DNA of 45,122 bases, from positions 1 to 45,122 of the forward strand of contig NZ_ALJC01000102.1 in assembly GCF_000282975.1 (NCBI RefSeq), given 5' to 3'. The position numbers and the translations under genes were made by a program. Under the pieces are notes generated by a model. The model saw nothing but the letters and a program-made list of their open reading frames with translations. It made no database searches and was not told where the DNA came from. Positions 9,596-18,446 of this stretch are shown here, piece after piece. Position 1 is the stretch's first letter. Each line of letters starts with the position of its first letter. This DNA is from Pseudomonas psychrophila HA-4. Its GTDB lineage: Bacteria > Pseudomonadota > Gammaproteobacteria > Pseudomonadales > Pseudomonadaceae.

Positions 9596-9622
9596 AAACC
9601 CCGCCGAAGCGGGGTTTGCTTG
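9596..9622. terminator. Bidirectional terminator between convergent genes
   Basis: A 9-bp stem AAACCCCGC / GCGGGGTTT with a CGAA loop. T-rich flanks on both strands serve the 61-residue gene on plus and the DUF2058 gene on minus. Confidence 0.8.
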
Positions 9623-9680
9623 TTTAAGGCCGTTGCAAATAACAGATGGCCCCTACAACGTGTTCACGTCTTTTGCGGGT

Positions 9681-10226
9681 TTACCACATCAGATCATCAG
9701 GGATCTGATACGCCGCGTACGGATCGTCTTCTTCTGGTGTCTTCGGCTCAACCAGAATATTGAGCTGAACGATACGGCGCGGATCGCGCTCCTGGATCTT
9801 CAGCGCCGCCTCACGCGGGATCACTTCGTAGCCGCCCTGATGCTGCACAATCGCCAGCGAACCATTGGCCAGCTTGTTACGCATTAAAGTGTTGACCGAC
9901 AGGCGCTTAACCTTTTTGTCGTCAACAAAGTTGTAGTAATCCTCGGTGTTCAGCTTGGGCAGACGCGACACTTCGATCAGTTGCTTGATCTGCGCAGCAC
10001 GGGCCTTTTGCTCAACCTTTTCCTGTTGCTGACGATTCAGTTCCTGGTCGCGCTTGACCTTCTCAGCCTTGGCTTCAGCGGCCAGACGCTGCTGAGTATC
10101 GTCCAGTTCGATCTGGCCTTTGTGGGCCAAACGCTGCTGCTTTTGCTTTTCTTTGCCAGCCTGTTTGGCCTGCTTCTCGTTGACCAGTCCGGCTTTGAGC
10201 AACTGGTCGCGTAGGGAAATGCTCAT
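9681..10226 (-). CDS. DUF2058 family protein (YaiL-like)
   Basis: 181 residues. MSISLRDQLLKAGLVNEKQA is the typical start of DUF2058 proteins. Residues about 20-85 are a highly charged Lys/Gln/Glu-rich helix, probably coiled coil. The C-terminal half holds the family core around LPKLNTEDYYNFVDDKKVKR. It is cytosolic and of unknown function; in E. coli the homologue is associated with nucleoprotein/ribosome material by annotation only. It starts 22 bp after mazG on the same strand. Confidence 0.85.
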   Translation of the reverse strand: MSISLRDQLLKAGLVNEKQAKQAGKEKQKQQRLAHKGQIELDDTQQRLAAEAKAEKVKRDQELNRQQQEKVEQKARAAQIKQLIEVSRLPKLNTEDYYNFVDDKKVKRLSVNTLMRNKLANGSLAIVQHQGGYEVIPREAALKIQERDPRRIVQLNILVEPKTPEEDDPYAAYQIPDDLMW

Positions 10227-10248
10227 CTACTTACTCACTTAGGCAAAC

Positions 10249-11082
10249 TCAGCCGCAGCTGGGTACATTCTTTTCCTGGCGCTTGGCTTCGCCCCACAGG
10301 GCGTCCAGGTCTTCAAGGGTGCAATCTTCAATGGGACGCAGGGTATCGCGCAATGCTTGCTCGATAAACCGGAAACGTCGGTCAAATTTAGTATTCGCGC
10401 TGCGCAAGGCGGTTTCCGGGTCAACTTTTAGATGGCGCGCCAGATTAACTACCGAAAACAGCAGGTCGCCAATCTCATCGTGGATCGCGCACGTGTCGTT
10501 ATCAGCCATAGCTTGGAGCACCTCATCCAGCTCTTCACGCACCTTGTCCAGTACTGGCAAAGCCGCTGGCCAGTCAAACCCGACCTGCGCGGCACGCTTT
10601 TGTAACTTGGCAGCACGGGACAAGGCAGGCAGCGCCACCGGCACGTCATCGAGCAACGACAACTGCTGCGGCGTGGCGGATTTTTCTGCGCGCTCCTCAG
10701 CCTTAATTTGGTCCCAGCGCTCCTTGACCTGCTCTTCGCTCAAGCGCGGCACGTCTAACGGTGCATACAAATCGCCGGCCGGAAACACATGGGGATGGCG
10801 ACGAATCAACTTGCGGGTAATGCTGTCGATCACCCCGGCAAATTCAAAGCGACCTTCTTCGTGGGCCAACTGGCTGTAATACACCACCTGAAACAGCAAA
10901 TCACCCAGCTCACCCTGCAGATGCTCAAAGTCGCTGCGCTCAATGGCGTCAGCCACTTCATAGGCCTCTTCAAGGGTGTAAGGGACGATTGTGGCGTAAG
11001 TTTGTTTAATGTCCCACGGGCAGCCAAATTGCGGGTCACGCAAGCGGGCCATCAAAAACAGCAAATCATCCAAGGTATGCAT
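10249..11082 (-). CDS. mazG: Nucleoside triphosphate pyrophosphohydrolase MazG
   Basis: 277 residues with two MazG domains, as in the E. coli enzyme, which hydrolyses NTPs and dNTPs to monophosphates and modulates (p)ppGpp effects. The first domain contains RDPQFGCPWDIKQTY and the metal-binding EEAYEVADAIE with ELGDLLFQVVYYSQLA. The second contains the KVREELDEVL and EIGDLLFSVVNLARHL pairs. It lies downstream of relA on the same strand, as in enterobacteria, which suits a shared role in nucleotide stress. 107 bp of repeat-like sequence separates it from relA. Confidence 0.95.
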   Translation of the reverse strand: MHTLDDLLFLMARLRDPQFGCPWDIKQTYATIVPYTLEEAYEVADAIERSDFEHLQGELGDLLFQVVYYSQLAHEEGRFEFAGVIDSITRKLIRRHPHVFPAGDLYAPLDVPRLSEEQVKERWDQIKAEERAEKSATPQQLSLLDDVPVALPALSRAAKLQKRAAQVGFDWPAALPVLDKVREELDEVLQAMADNDTCAIHDEIGDLLFSVVNLARHLKVDPETALRSANTKFDRRFRFIEQALRDTLRPIEDCTLEDLDALWGEAKRQEKNVPSCG

Positions 11083-11092
11083 TTCAGTTCCT

Positions 11093-11176
11093 TCAAGCTG
11101 TAAGTGGCAAGCTGCAAGCTACAAGAAAAAGCCAACCGCGCCCTGCTTCTAACTTGCCGCTTGCAGCTTAAAGCTA
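11093..11176. repeat. Imperfect palindrome of the CAAGCTGCAAGCT type
   Basis: Left part CAAGCTGTAAGTGGCAAGCT continues as GCAAGCTACAAG; the right part CTTGCCGCTTGCAGCTTAAA is its approximate reverse complement. It can fold into a long hairpin between relA and mazG. A related sequence lies at 27573-27672, and a short tandem copy of the GTGGCAAGC unit at about 9111-9137. It probably belongs to a dispersed Pseudomonas intergenic repeat. Confidence 0.6.
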
Positions 11177-11189
11177 AACCGCTCCGCGC

Positions 11190-13445
11190 CTAGCGCGGCT
11201 CACTACGCCCGATACGGCGGGTTTCGATGATGTTTGGCAATTGCGAGATTCGTCCCAGCAAACGCCCCAATGCGTCCAGCCCCGGGATCTCGATGGTCAA
11301 GGACATCAGCGCCGTGTTGTTCTCTTTGTTCGAGCGGGTGTTGACCGCCAAAACGTTGATGCGCTCGTTGAGCAGCACTTGCGACACGTCGCGCAGCAGA
11401 CCAGAACGATCGTAGGCTCGAATTTCGATGTCGACTGGGTATGTCGATACCGGAATCGGCCCCCAGTTGACCTGAATGATCCGCTCCGGCTCGCGGCTGC
11501 TCAGTTGCAGCACCGAGGCGCAGTCTTGACGGTGAATGCTCACGCCACGCCCTTGGGTGATGTAACCGACAATCGCGTCGCCCGGCAGTGGCTGGCAGCA
11601 GCCGGCCATTTGGGTCAACAGGTTGCCCACGCCTTCAATCTGGATGTCGCCGCGCTTGCCCGGCTTGTAGCCCGTGGCTTTGCGCGGGATGAGCTCCATC
11701 TGCTCGCTGCCGCGTTCTGGCTCGACCAGTTGCTGCGCCAGATTGATCAGCTGTGCCAGGCGCAAGTCGCCCGCACCCAACGCCGCGTACATGTCCTCGG
11801 CGGTTTTCATGTTGGCTTTGTCGGCAAGCTTGTCGTAATCCACCGCTGGCAAGCCCAGACGGCCCAGCTCGCGCTCAAGCAGGGTTTTACCGGCCGCAAC
11901 GTTTTGATCGCGGGCCTGCAATTTAAACCAGTGAACAATTTTCGCGCGCGCCCGGGAAGTGGTGACATACCCCAGGTTCGAGTTCAGCCAGTCGCGGCTC
12001 GGCGTGCCGTGCTTGCTGGTGATGATCTCAACCTGTTCGCCGGTTTGCAGGCTGTAGTTGAGCGGCACAATGCGCCCATTGATCTTCGCACCTCGGCAGT
12101 TATGGCCGATTTCGGTGTGCACCCGGTAGGCGAAGTCCAGCGGCGTCGCGCCCTTGGGCAGGTCGATGGCATGCCCGTCGGGCGTAAAGATGTATACCCG
12201 ATCCGGCTCGATATCGACCCGCAACTGATCGGCCAGACCGCCGATGTCGCCCAGTTCTTCGTGCCATTCCAGCACCTGGCGCAACCACGAGATTTTCTCT
12301 TCGTACTGGTTGGACCCGGACTTGACGTCGGTGCCCTTGTACCGCCAGTGCGCGCACACCCCAAGCTCAGCTTCTTCGTGCATGGCGTGGGTGCGAATCT
12401 GCACTTCCAGTACCTTGCCCTCAGGACCGATCACCGCCGTGTGCAGTGAGCGATAGCCGTTCTCTTTTGGGTTGGCGATGTAGTCGTCGAACTCTTTGGG
12501 GATGTGCCGCCACAACGTGTGGACGATGCCCAGCGCGGTGTAGCAATCGCGCATTTCCGGCACCAGCACCCGCACCGCGCGCACGTCATAGATCTGACTG
12601 AAAGCCAGGCCCTTGCGCTGCATTTTGCGCCAGATCGAATAGATGTGTTTGGCCCGGCCGCTGATGTCCGCGTCCACCACGCCGGTGGCTTCAAGCTCGG
12701 TGCGCAGTTGGTTCATCACATCACTGATAAAGCGCTCGCGATCAAGGCGGCGTTCATGCAGCAACGTAGCAATCTGTTTGTACTGCTCGGGTTCGAGGTA
12801 GCGGAAGGACAAGTCCTCCAGCTCCCATTTGATATGGCCAATGCCCAGGCGGTGGGCGAGCGGCGCATAAATATCGAATACCTCGCGCGCCACGCGAATG
12901 CGCTTTTCGTCCGAGGCACTTTTGACTTCACGGATTGCGCAGGTACGCTCAGCCAGTTTGATCAGTGCCACGCGCACGTCATCAACCATCGCCACGAGCA
13001 TTTTGCGCAGGTTTTCGACCTGGCCCTGAGAGCCCATGACCATAGACTGACGGGGACTGAGGCTGGCGCTGATAGCGGCCATGCGCAGCACGCCATCAAT
13101 CAGCTTGGCCACCACAGGGCCAAAGCGCTGACTGACCGCTGGCAGCAGAATCTGCCCTTCACGTACGCCGCGATACAAAATTGCGGCGACCAGAGAGTCT
13201 TGGTCCAGCTTGAGATCAGCCAAGATTTCAGCGATTTCCAACCCGGTTCGAAAGCTCGACGCGCCCTCGGACCACAGGTTTTTCGCTGCATTGGCTTGCT
13301 GTTCGGCCTCACGTGCAAACTCGCACGCTTCTTTCAAGGCTTCACGGTCCAGCGCCACATCGACACTCACCGCATGATCAAGCCATGCCTCGAGGTTGAG
13401 ACTGCCGTCGGTGTTGATCGGCTGGTGTGCTCTGACCTGTACCAT
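11190..13445 (-). CDS. relA: GTP pyrophosphokinase RelA, (p)ppGpp synthetase I
   Basis: 751 residues, close to the E. coli length, with AAGG 8 nt before the ATG. RelA is ribosome-associated and makes (p)ppGpp on amino-acid starvation. In order: an N-terminal inactive hydrolase-like domain in which the His-Asp pair is absent (AAILYRGVREG); the synthetase domain with YDVRAVRVLV, EFDDY and NPKENGYRSLHT; a TGS domain (VYIFTPDGHAIDLP); a Cys-containing zinc-finger segment (GCCQPLPGDAIVGY); and a C-terminal ACT domain. The EFDD (EXDD) signature marks a monofunctional synthetase rather than a SpoT. It is the third gene after cysM and rlmD. Confidence 0.97.
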   Translation of the reverse strand: MVQVRAHQPINTDGSLNLEAWLDHAVSVDVALDREALKEACEFAREAEQQANAAKNLWSEGASSFRTGLEIAEILADLKLDQDSLVAAILYRGVREGQILLPAVSQRFGPVVAKLIDGVLRMAAISASLSPRQSMVMGSQGQVENLRKMLVAMVDDVRVALIKLAERTCAIREVKSASDEKRIRVAREVFDIYAPLAHRLGIGHIKWELEDLSFRYLEPEQYKQIATLLHERRLDRERFISDVMNQLRTELEATGVVDADISGRAKHIYSIWRKMQRKGLAFSQIYDVRAVRVLVPEMRDCYTALGIVHTLWRHIPKEFDDYIANPKENGYRSLHTAVIGPEGKVLEVQIRTHAMHEEAELGVCAHWRYKGTDVKSGSNQYEEKISWLRQVLEWHEELGDIGGLADQLRVDIEPDRVYIFTPDGHAIDLPKGATPLDFAYRVHTEIGHNCRGAKINGRIVPLNYSLQTGEQVEIITSKHGTPSRDWLNSNLGYVTTSRARAKIVHWFKLQARDQNVAAGKTLLERELGRLGLPAVDYDKLADKANMKTAEDMYAALGAGDLRLAQLINLAQQLVEPERGSEQMELIPRKATGYKPGKRGDIQIEGVGNLLTQMAGCCQPLPGDAIVGYITQGRGVSIHRQDCASVLQLSSREPERIIQVNWGPIPVSTYPVDIEIRAYDRSGLLRDVSQVLLNERINVLAVNTRSNKENNTALMSLTIEIPGLDALGRLLGRISQLPNIIETRRIGRSEPR

Positions 13446-13564
13446 CTTGCTTACCTTCCCTACAGCGCACGTTTAATGCGCTGATATCACCGACCCGAAT
13501 CCCAACCGCACGCTCCAGGGTAAAGCAGCGTACGGTTGCGGGCCCGTCGAAATAGACAGACGTC

Positions 13565-14917
13565 CTAGTCTGCTTCAAATAACGCCATCGCCTCGACATG
13601 CGCGGTTTGCGGGAACATATCGAGAATTCCGGCACGTTTTAACCGATACCCCTGTTTCATCAATTCAACTGTGTCGCGGGCCAACGTGACTGGGTTACAC
13701 GACACATACACTAAACGCTTGGCACCCAGGGCCGACAGTTTTCGCACCGCCTCGTACGCCCCGTCTCGCGGCGGGTCGAGGAGCACGGCGGCAAAGCCCT
13801 GCTTGGCCCATGTGGCATCCACCAAAGGCTGCGACAGGTCGGCCTGAAAAAACGCTGCATTAGGCAGCGTGTTACTGACCGCGTTTTGCGCGGCACGTTC
13901 GACCATCGTCGTAACACCTTCAACGGCCACCACTTCGCGCACCTGACGCGCCAGTGGCAATGCGAAATTACCCAGCCCACAGAACAAGTCAAGAACCCGT
14001 TCGTCGGGCTGTGGCGCCAGCCAGTCCAGCGCTTGCGCAACCATGGCTTCGTTGACCAAGGCGTTGACCTGAACAAAGTCTCCCGGCCGGTACGCCAACT
14101 CCAGATCCCATTGCTGTAAACGGTAGCCCAAGGTCTGACTCAAATCGACTGGTTGAGGCTCGCCGTCTCCATGTAGCCACAATTGGGCATTATGAACGGA
14201 GCAAAAATTCTGTAAAACCTGCAAATCGGCATCGTTCAACGGCGCCATGTGGCGCAGCAAAACAGCAATCGCCGAACCGCTGAACAACTCGACATGCCCA
14301 AGGGCTTTCGGATTGCTCAACTGACGCAACATGGCCGGCAACCCGCTCATGATAGGTTGCAAAGCCTGTACCAGCACCAAACAGTGGTCGATCGCGACGA
14401 TGTCCTGACTGCCTGCGGCCCGAAAACCGACATCCAGCCTTTTGGCCCGCGCATCCCAGCGCACTGCAATGCGGGCTCGGCGGCGGTAGCCAAACTCTGG
14501 TCCTGTCAACGGCTGTGCCCATTCTTCGGGCTCAATACCCGCTACACGGTTCAATTGCTCGCTGAGCATGCGCTGTTTTAGTGCAAGCTGCTCGTTATGG
14601 GGCAGATGCTGCACGCTGCAACCGCCACATTTCCCGGCATGCACGCACGGTGCAACGCGACGAATATCGCTGGCCTTAAACACACGTTCGGTGCGCGCTT
14701 CGACGACTTTGCCGTGCGCCCCCAAAACGCGGGCTTCTACCTCTTCACCCGCCAAGGCCCCCGACACAAACCAGGTACGGCCTTCAACAAAAGCAATACC
14801 ACGGCCGTCGTTGGCCAGCCGCTCAATGTTCAAACGTTGTTTTTTGCCCGTTGGCACTTGCGCAGTCTTGGTCCCGCCAGTGGGCTGGAAACGCAGGCCT
14901 CTCTCTTGCTTAGCCAT
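13565..14917 (-). CDS. rlmD: 23S rRNA (uracil-1939-C5)-methyltransferase RlmD
   Basis: 450 residues. The N-terminal TRAM domain spans about 25-85. Four cysteines bind [4Fe-4S]: three in [15 protein letters not shown], the fourth further on in ALDHCLVL-like context (IDHCLVLV). The Rossmann methyltransferase core follows, with [16 protein letters not shown] for SAM binding, [10 protein letters not shown], and the catalytic nucleophile in [13 protein letters not shown]. It methylates U1939 of 23S rRNA. The ATG overlaps the cysM stop by one base (TGATG). Translational coupling and the same strand place it in a cysM-rlmD-relA unit. Confidence 0.95.
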   Translation of the reverse strand: MAKQERGLRFQPTGGTKTAQVPTGKKQRLNIERLANDGRGIAFVEGRTWFVSGALAGEEVEARVLGAHGKVVEARTERVFKASDIRRVAPCVHAGKCGGCSVQHLPHNEQLALKQRMLSEQLNRVAGIEPEEWAQPLTGPEFGYRRRARIAVRWDARAKRLDVGFRAAGSQDIVAIDHCLVLVQALQPIMSGLPAMLRQLSNPKALGHVELFSGSAIAVLLRHMAPLNDADLQVLQNFCSVHNAQLWLHGDGEPQPVDLSQTLGYRLQQWDLELAYRPGDFVQVNALVNEAMVAQALDWLAPQPDERVLDLFCGLGNFALPLARQVREVVAVEGVTTMVERAAQNAVSNTLPNAAFFQADLSQPLVDATWAKQGFAAVLLDPPRDGAYEAVRKLSALGAKRLVYVSCNPVTLARDTVELMKQGYRLKRAGILDMFPQTAHVEAMALFEAD

Positions 14918-15819
14918 CAGTTAGGCGCATCGTAAAGGCCGGTCGACAAGTAACGGTCGCCACGGTCGCAAATAATGCCGACGATCACGGCGTTTTCGAC
15001 TTCTTGAGACAGTCGCAGCATCGCTGCCACCGCACCGCCCGAAGACACACCACAGAAAACGCCTTCTTCGCGGGCCAGACGACGCATAACGTCTTCGGCT
15101 TCGCGCTGGGCCATGTCGACAATCCGGTCAACACGACTGGCTTGATAGATTTTGGGCAGGTATTCAGTCGGCCAGCGACGAATGCCCGGAATCGCGGCGC
15201 CTTCCATCGGTTGCAAACCGACGATCTGCACAGAGGGGTTTTGCTCTTTGAGGTAACGCGAGACACCCATGATGGTGCCCGTCGTACCCATCGAGCTGAC
15301 GAAGTGGGTGATCGTGCCGTGGGTCTGGCGCCAGAGTTCCGGGCCAGTGCTGGTGTAATGCGCCTCTGGGTTATCACCATTGGCGAACTGATCGAGCACC
15401 TTGCCGCGGCCTTCAGCCTGCATCTTGTCGGCCAGGTCTCGGGCGCCTTCCATTCCCTCTTCTTGGCTGACCAGGATCAGCTCGGCGCCATACGCGGTCA
15501 TGGCCGCCTTGCGCTCGGCGCTGGAGTTGTCGGGCATGATCAGGATCATCTTGTAGCCCTTGATCGCAGCAGCCATCGCCAGCGCAATCCCGGTATTACC
15601 CGACGTGGCCTCAATCAAGGTGTCGCCAGCCTGGATCTGCCCACGCATTTCAGCGCGGGTAATCATCGACAGTGCAGGACGGTCCTTGACCGAGCCGGCA
15701 GGGTTATTCCCTTCGAGCTTGAGCAACAAGGTGTTAGACGTGTCTCCGGCTAGGCGCTGCAAGCGCACCAACGGAGTGTTGCCGATGCAATCGGCGATAG
15801 TGGGGTACTGCAAGGTCAT
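14917..15819 (-). CDS. cysM: Cysteine synthase B (O-acetylserine sulfhydrylase, CysM)
   Basis: 300 residues from the ATG at 15819 ([20 protein letters not shown]); a longer frame to 15885 is not family-like. PLP-dependent enzyme that makes cysteine from O-acetylserine and sulfide or thiosulfate. The PLP lysine is in [11 protein letters not shown], the substrate loop is [12 protein letters not shown], and the phosphate loop is [16 protein letters not shown]. The [19 protein letters not shown] stretch is typical of CysM rather than CysK. It is the first gene of the unit leading to rlmD and relA. Confidence 0.95.
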   Translation of the reverse strand: MTLQYPTIADCIGNTPLVRLQRLAGDTSNTLLLKLEGNNPAGSVKDRPALSMITRAEMRGQIQAGDTLIEATSGNTGIALAMAAAIKGYKMILIMPDNSSAERKAAMTAYGAELILVSQEEGMEGARDLADKMQAEGRGKVLDQFANGDNPEAHYTSTGPELWRQTHGTITHFVSSMGTTGTIMGVSRYLKEQNPSVQIVGLQPMEGAAIPGIRRWPTEYLPKIYQASRVDRIVDMAQREAEDVMRRLAREEGVFCGVSSGGAVAAMLRLSQEVENAVIVGIICDRGDRYLSTGLYDAPN

Positions 15820-16157
15820 GGCGTATTCGCAATCCAGACTGCGGGGTCGCACATCATACCGACAAACGCTCAGAGCCCATATCACGCAAAGTGCGGAGCT
15901 TATGGCTAAAGGCTATAAGCAACGTTTCAGACGTACGGGAGATTCTATGGCGCGCTGCAAGCCGATTTCGTAGCAGTTGCCGAGCCTGCGAGGCTACGTC
16001 CGATTGCGCAGCGATCGTAAACGCTAAGTGCAGGGTCTGGCTGACGCACCGCAGTGCTTGATTTTACGACTGCTACACAGCCGGACGCAGCCTCGCAGGC
16101 TCGACAGCTGCTACGGTTTTTCGCGCGTCATAGATCTGCGGCAGCTCCAGGCAAGAT
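15820..16157. other. Intergenic region upstream of cysM containing a REPIN
   Basis: 338 bp with no gene supported. 15820-15960 should hold the cysM promoter; a short frame at 15947-15973 is only eight codons. The remainder is dominated by the REP pair at 15970-16114. In P. aeruginosa this position carries the receptor gene pirA, as I remember the map; nothing resembling a TonB-dependent receptor remains here. Confidence 0.5.
15970..16114. repeat. REPIN: two inverted REP elements
   Basis: A 33-nt arm at 15970-16002 begins GTAGCAGTTGCCGAGCCTGC. Its approximate reverse complement at 16082-16114 ends GCTCGACAGCTGCTAC, with three mismatches or so. About 79 nt lie between. Each arm itself contains the GCCTGCGAGGC palindrome. 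This is the usual architecture of REP doublets mobilised by RAYT transposases; no RAYT gene is in the window. Confidence 0.8.
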
Positions 16158-17513
16158 TTAACCTGCACTAGGCAAGCGCAAATGCACGCGCAACCCCTGC
16201 CCAGTGTTTTCGGCCCACAAGCTGCCAGCCTGCAAGCGCAGGGCGTTGCGGGCGATACTCAACCCCAGGCCAAAACCACCGTCTCCAGGTCGCGAGCCGT
16301 CCAGCCGGATAAAGGGGGCGAAAATCCGTTCCAGCTCTTCAGGGGCAACGCCTGCGCCCTGATCATCAAGCCATAAGTGCCACTCGTCACCTTCACGCCT
16401 GCCATTGAGGCTGACAATGCCATCCGCAGGAGAATGCCGAATAGCATTGCGCAAAATGTTTTCCAGCGCCTGCGCCAAGCTATTGAGATGGCCTTTTACC
16501 CAACAATTGGCATCGACCCGGCACGGCAGCCGCGATTCAGTCCAGTGACTTTCAAAACGCGCATTTTCAGTGAGCATTTCCCACAACGCCTGAATTTGGA
16601 TGTCCTCGACTGGCAACGGCCCACGCTCGGCATCCAACCAAGCCAGTTGCAAGGTGTCTTCAACGAGTCGCTGCATGCCATCCACCTCACGGCCCAGCCG
16701 TTCGCGCAGGGCTTCAAGCCCTTGCTCGCTGTCACAGGCCACCCGCAGGCGGCTCAACGGCGTGCGCAGTTCATGGGACAAGTCGCGCAGCATTTGCTGT
16801 TGTTGGCTGACAGTACTTTGCAAACGCTCGGACATTTGATCGAACGCTCGACCCAAGTCCCCCAACTCGTCTTGTCGACTAGTGGTCTGGCTCGACAGCC
16901 GCGCGCCCAATTGCTCAGCACGCCAAGCATTGGCCTGCTCGCGCAAGTGGTTCAGCGGCACAATCAGCAGTCGGTACAACCCCGCGCACAAGAGCAACGT
17001 GAACAGCCCGGGGATCACACCATTAATAAGGATGCGCCACACCAATTGCGAACGACCCGGCATAAACCGCTGAGGCAACTCGATGACTAGATAACCCGCA
17101 GAAGGGTCATTGGGAAACGGCACCTTGACCCACGGCCGTGTCGCATTGATGTGGCTGATAGGCCAATCCAGCTCGCGCAGAAAAGTCAGCCGCTGGGTCT
17201 CGAGGTCATTCAAGGGGTAGCTGCTCAGCGCTTGCAGGTCTTGGCCAACCACACCGACCCACCCGCTTTCGACCTGGCCAAAGCCCTGCAACCACTGATC
17301 GACGCCCGTTTGCTGGCCGTTGTGCCAGGCCTGTTCCGCTTCACCGGCGTAGCGTATCAATGTGCTTTTAGCCTCTTCGGTTAAATAGCCCGTGCGTTTG
17401 TCCATATAGCGGCCCCAGGACCAACTGAGCCAGATCATCAGTAAACAGAAGGCCACCAGCAGACACGCCAGTTTCCAGAACACCGATTGCTTGCCCGGGA
17501 CTTTAGGGCGCAT
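16158..17513 (-). CDS. OmpR-type sensor histidine kinase (positional match to PirS)
   Basis: 451 residues from the ATG at 17513; a GTG at 17522 is an alternative. Two membrane segments (about 15-35 and 170-190) flank a periplasmic sensor of about 130 residues. A HAMP domain follows, then HisKA with the phospho-acceptor in LRDLSHELRTPLSRLR and an HATPase with NILRNAIRHS, DDQGAGV and GFGLGLSIA. Its start overlaps the end of the response regulator gene, so the two are one operon. In P. aeruginosa the two-component genes beside gacS are pirRS, controlling an enterobactin receptor. No receptor gene is present here, so the ligand is unknown. Confidence 0.85.
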   Translation of the reverse strand: MRPKVPGKQSVFWKLACLLVAFCLLMIWLSWSWGRYMDKRTGYLTEEAKSTLIRYAGEAEQAWHNGQQTGVDQWLQGFGQVESGWVGVVGQDLQALSSYPLNDLETQRLTFLRELDWPISHINATRPWVKVPFPNDPSAGYLVIELPQRFMPGRSQLVWRILINGVIPGLFTLLLCAGLYRLLIVPLNHLREQANAWRAEQLGARLSSQTTSRQDELGDLGRAFDQMSERLQSTVSQQQQMLRDLSHELRTPLSRLRVACDSEQGLEALRERLGREVDGMQRLVEDTLQLAWLDAERGPLPVEDIQIQALWEMLTENARFESHWTESRLPCRVDANCWVKGHLNSLAQALENILRNAIRHSPADGIVSLNGRREGDEWHLWLDDQGAGVAPEELERIFAPFIRLDGSRPGDGGFGLGLSIARNALRLQAGSLWAENTGQGLRVHLRLPSAG

Positions 17514-18231
17514 CGCTTGCACTCAAGACGTAACCTTTACCCCACACCGTGCGCACTTCTTGCTCAAGATAGCCAATGGCCTTGAGCTTGCGACGTATCT
17601 GGCTGATATGCATGTCCAGGCTGCGGTCATGGGCCGCATAACCGCGCTGCAACACCTGTTGATAGAGGAATGCCTTGCTCAACACTTCATCGGGGTTGCG
17701 TTGCAGCGTGTCAAGTAAACGAAATTCACTGCGGGTGAGCCCGGCCCATTGCTGGCCAAAGCGCGCATCCGCCGTGATGTCGTCCAGAAACAGCGCGTTG
17801 TCGTCCTGCATGGGGTCTGCTTGCGGGCTGGGTGGTGGCATGCGGTCCAGCGCTACACGGCGCAAGATGGCCTGAATTCGCACCCGCAACTCAGCCATGC
17901 TGAACGGCTTGGGTAGGTAGTCATCGGCGCCCAGTTGAAAACCGCTGATGCGGTCGGCTTCGGCCCCCAGCGCAGACATCAAAATGACGGGCAGCGCATG
18001 GGTCTGGCGCAATTGTGTGAGCACCTGCAAGCCATTCATGCCCGGCAGCAAAATATCCATCAACACCACGTCAAAATGCTCATGCCGGGCGCGGCTTAAG
18101 CCTTCGTTGCCGTTTTGACACCACACCACCTCAAACCCGCAACGCCCCAGTTGCTCATGCAAATAGGCACCCAAAATGGGATCGTCTTCGATGGCCAAAA
18201 GGCGCGAGGGTTGAACAGCTACGGGATTCAT
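17503..18231 (-). CDS. OmpR/PhoB-family response regulator (positional match to PirR)
   Basis: 242 residues from the ATG at 18231. Receiver domain at 10-125 with acidic pocket IEDD, phospho-acceptor Asp 59 in VVLMDILLPGMNG, and conserved Lys in LPKPFSMAEL. The C-terminal winged-helix DNA-binding domain (about 145-235) has LTRSEFRLLDTLQRNPDEVL and RSLDMHISQIRRKL. It overlaps the kinase gene by 11 bp and is its cognate regulator. It is divergent from gacS, with a 215-bp region between. Confidence 0.88.
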   Translation of the reverse strand: MNPVAVQPSRLLAIEDDPILGAYLHEQLGRCGFEVVWCQNGNEGLSRARHEHFDVVLMDILLPGMNGLQVLTQLRQTHALPVILMSALGAEADRISGFQLGADDYLPKPFSMAELRVRIQAILRRVALDRMPPPSPQADPMQDDNALFLDDITADARFGQQWAGLTRSEFRLLDTLQRNPDEVLSKAFLYQQVLQRGYAAHDRSLDMHISQIRRKLKAIGYLEQEVRTVWGKGYVLSASDAP

Positions 18232-18446
18232 TAGCGTCTGCAAGTCATTCTCAATCGTCGATTATTCAAGATTGAGCCAGCGCGAGCAACCGGCGCAGAC
18301 ATTGCAAAACTTGATTAAGCGCACTAAGCCTTACGTTTAGGGCAAATATTCAAAGATTTGCACGCCCTCAACTGGCTACACTGCGACCTGACCTGTGCGA
18401 AATAGAGACTCAGGACACTTTTGACATGGCTGGGCTGGAGAGTTGC

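Noticed and set aside
11241..12449. 402-codon plus-strand frame opposite relA
   Set aside because: Antisense to well-conserved RelA domains; no start signal and no recognisable domain. The same applies to 12504-13484.
11190..13445. Possibility that this is spoT rather than relA
   Set aside because: The hydrolase His-Asp pair is missing and the synthetase has the EFDD (EXDD) signature of monofunctional RelA; mazG lies downstream as for relA.
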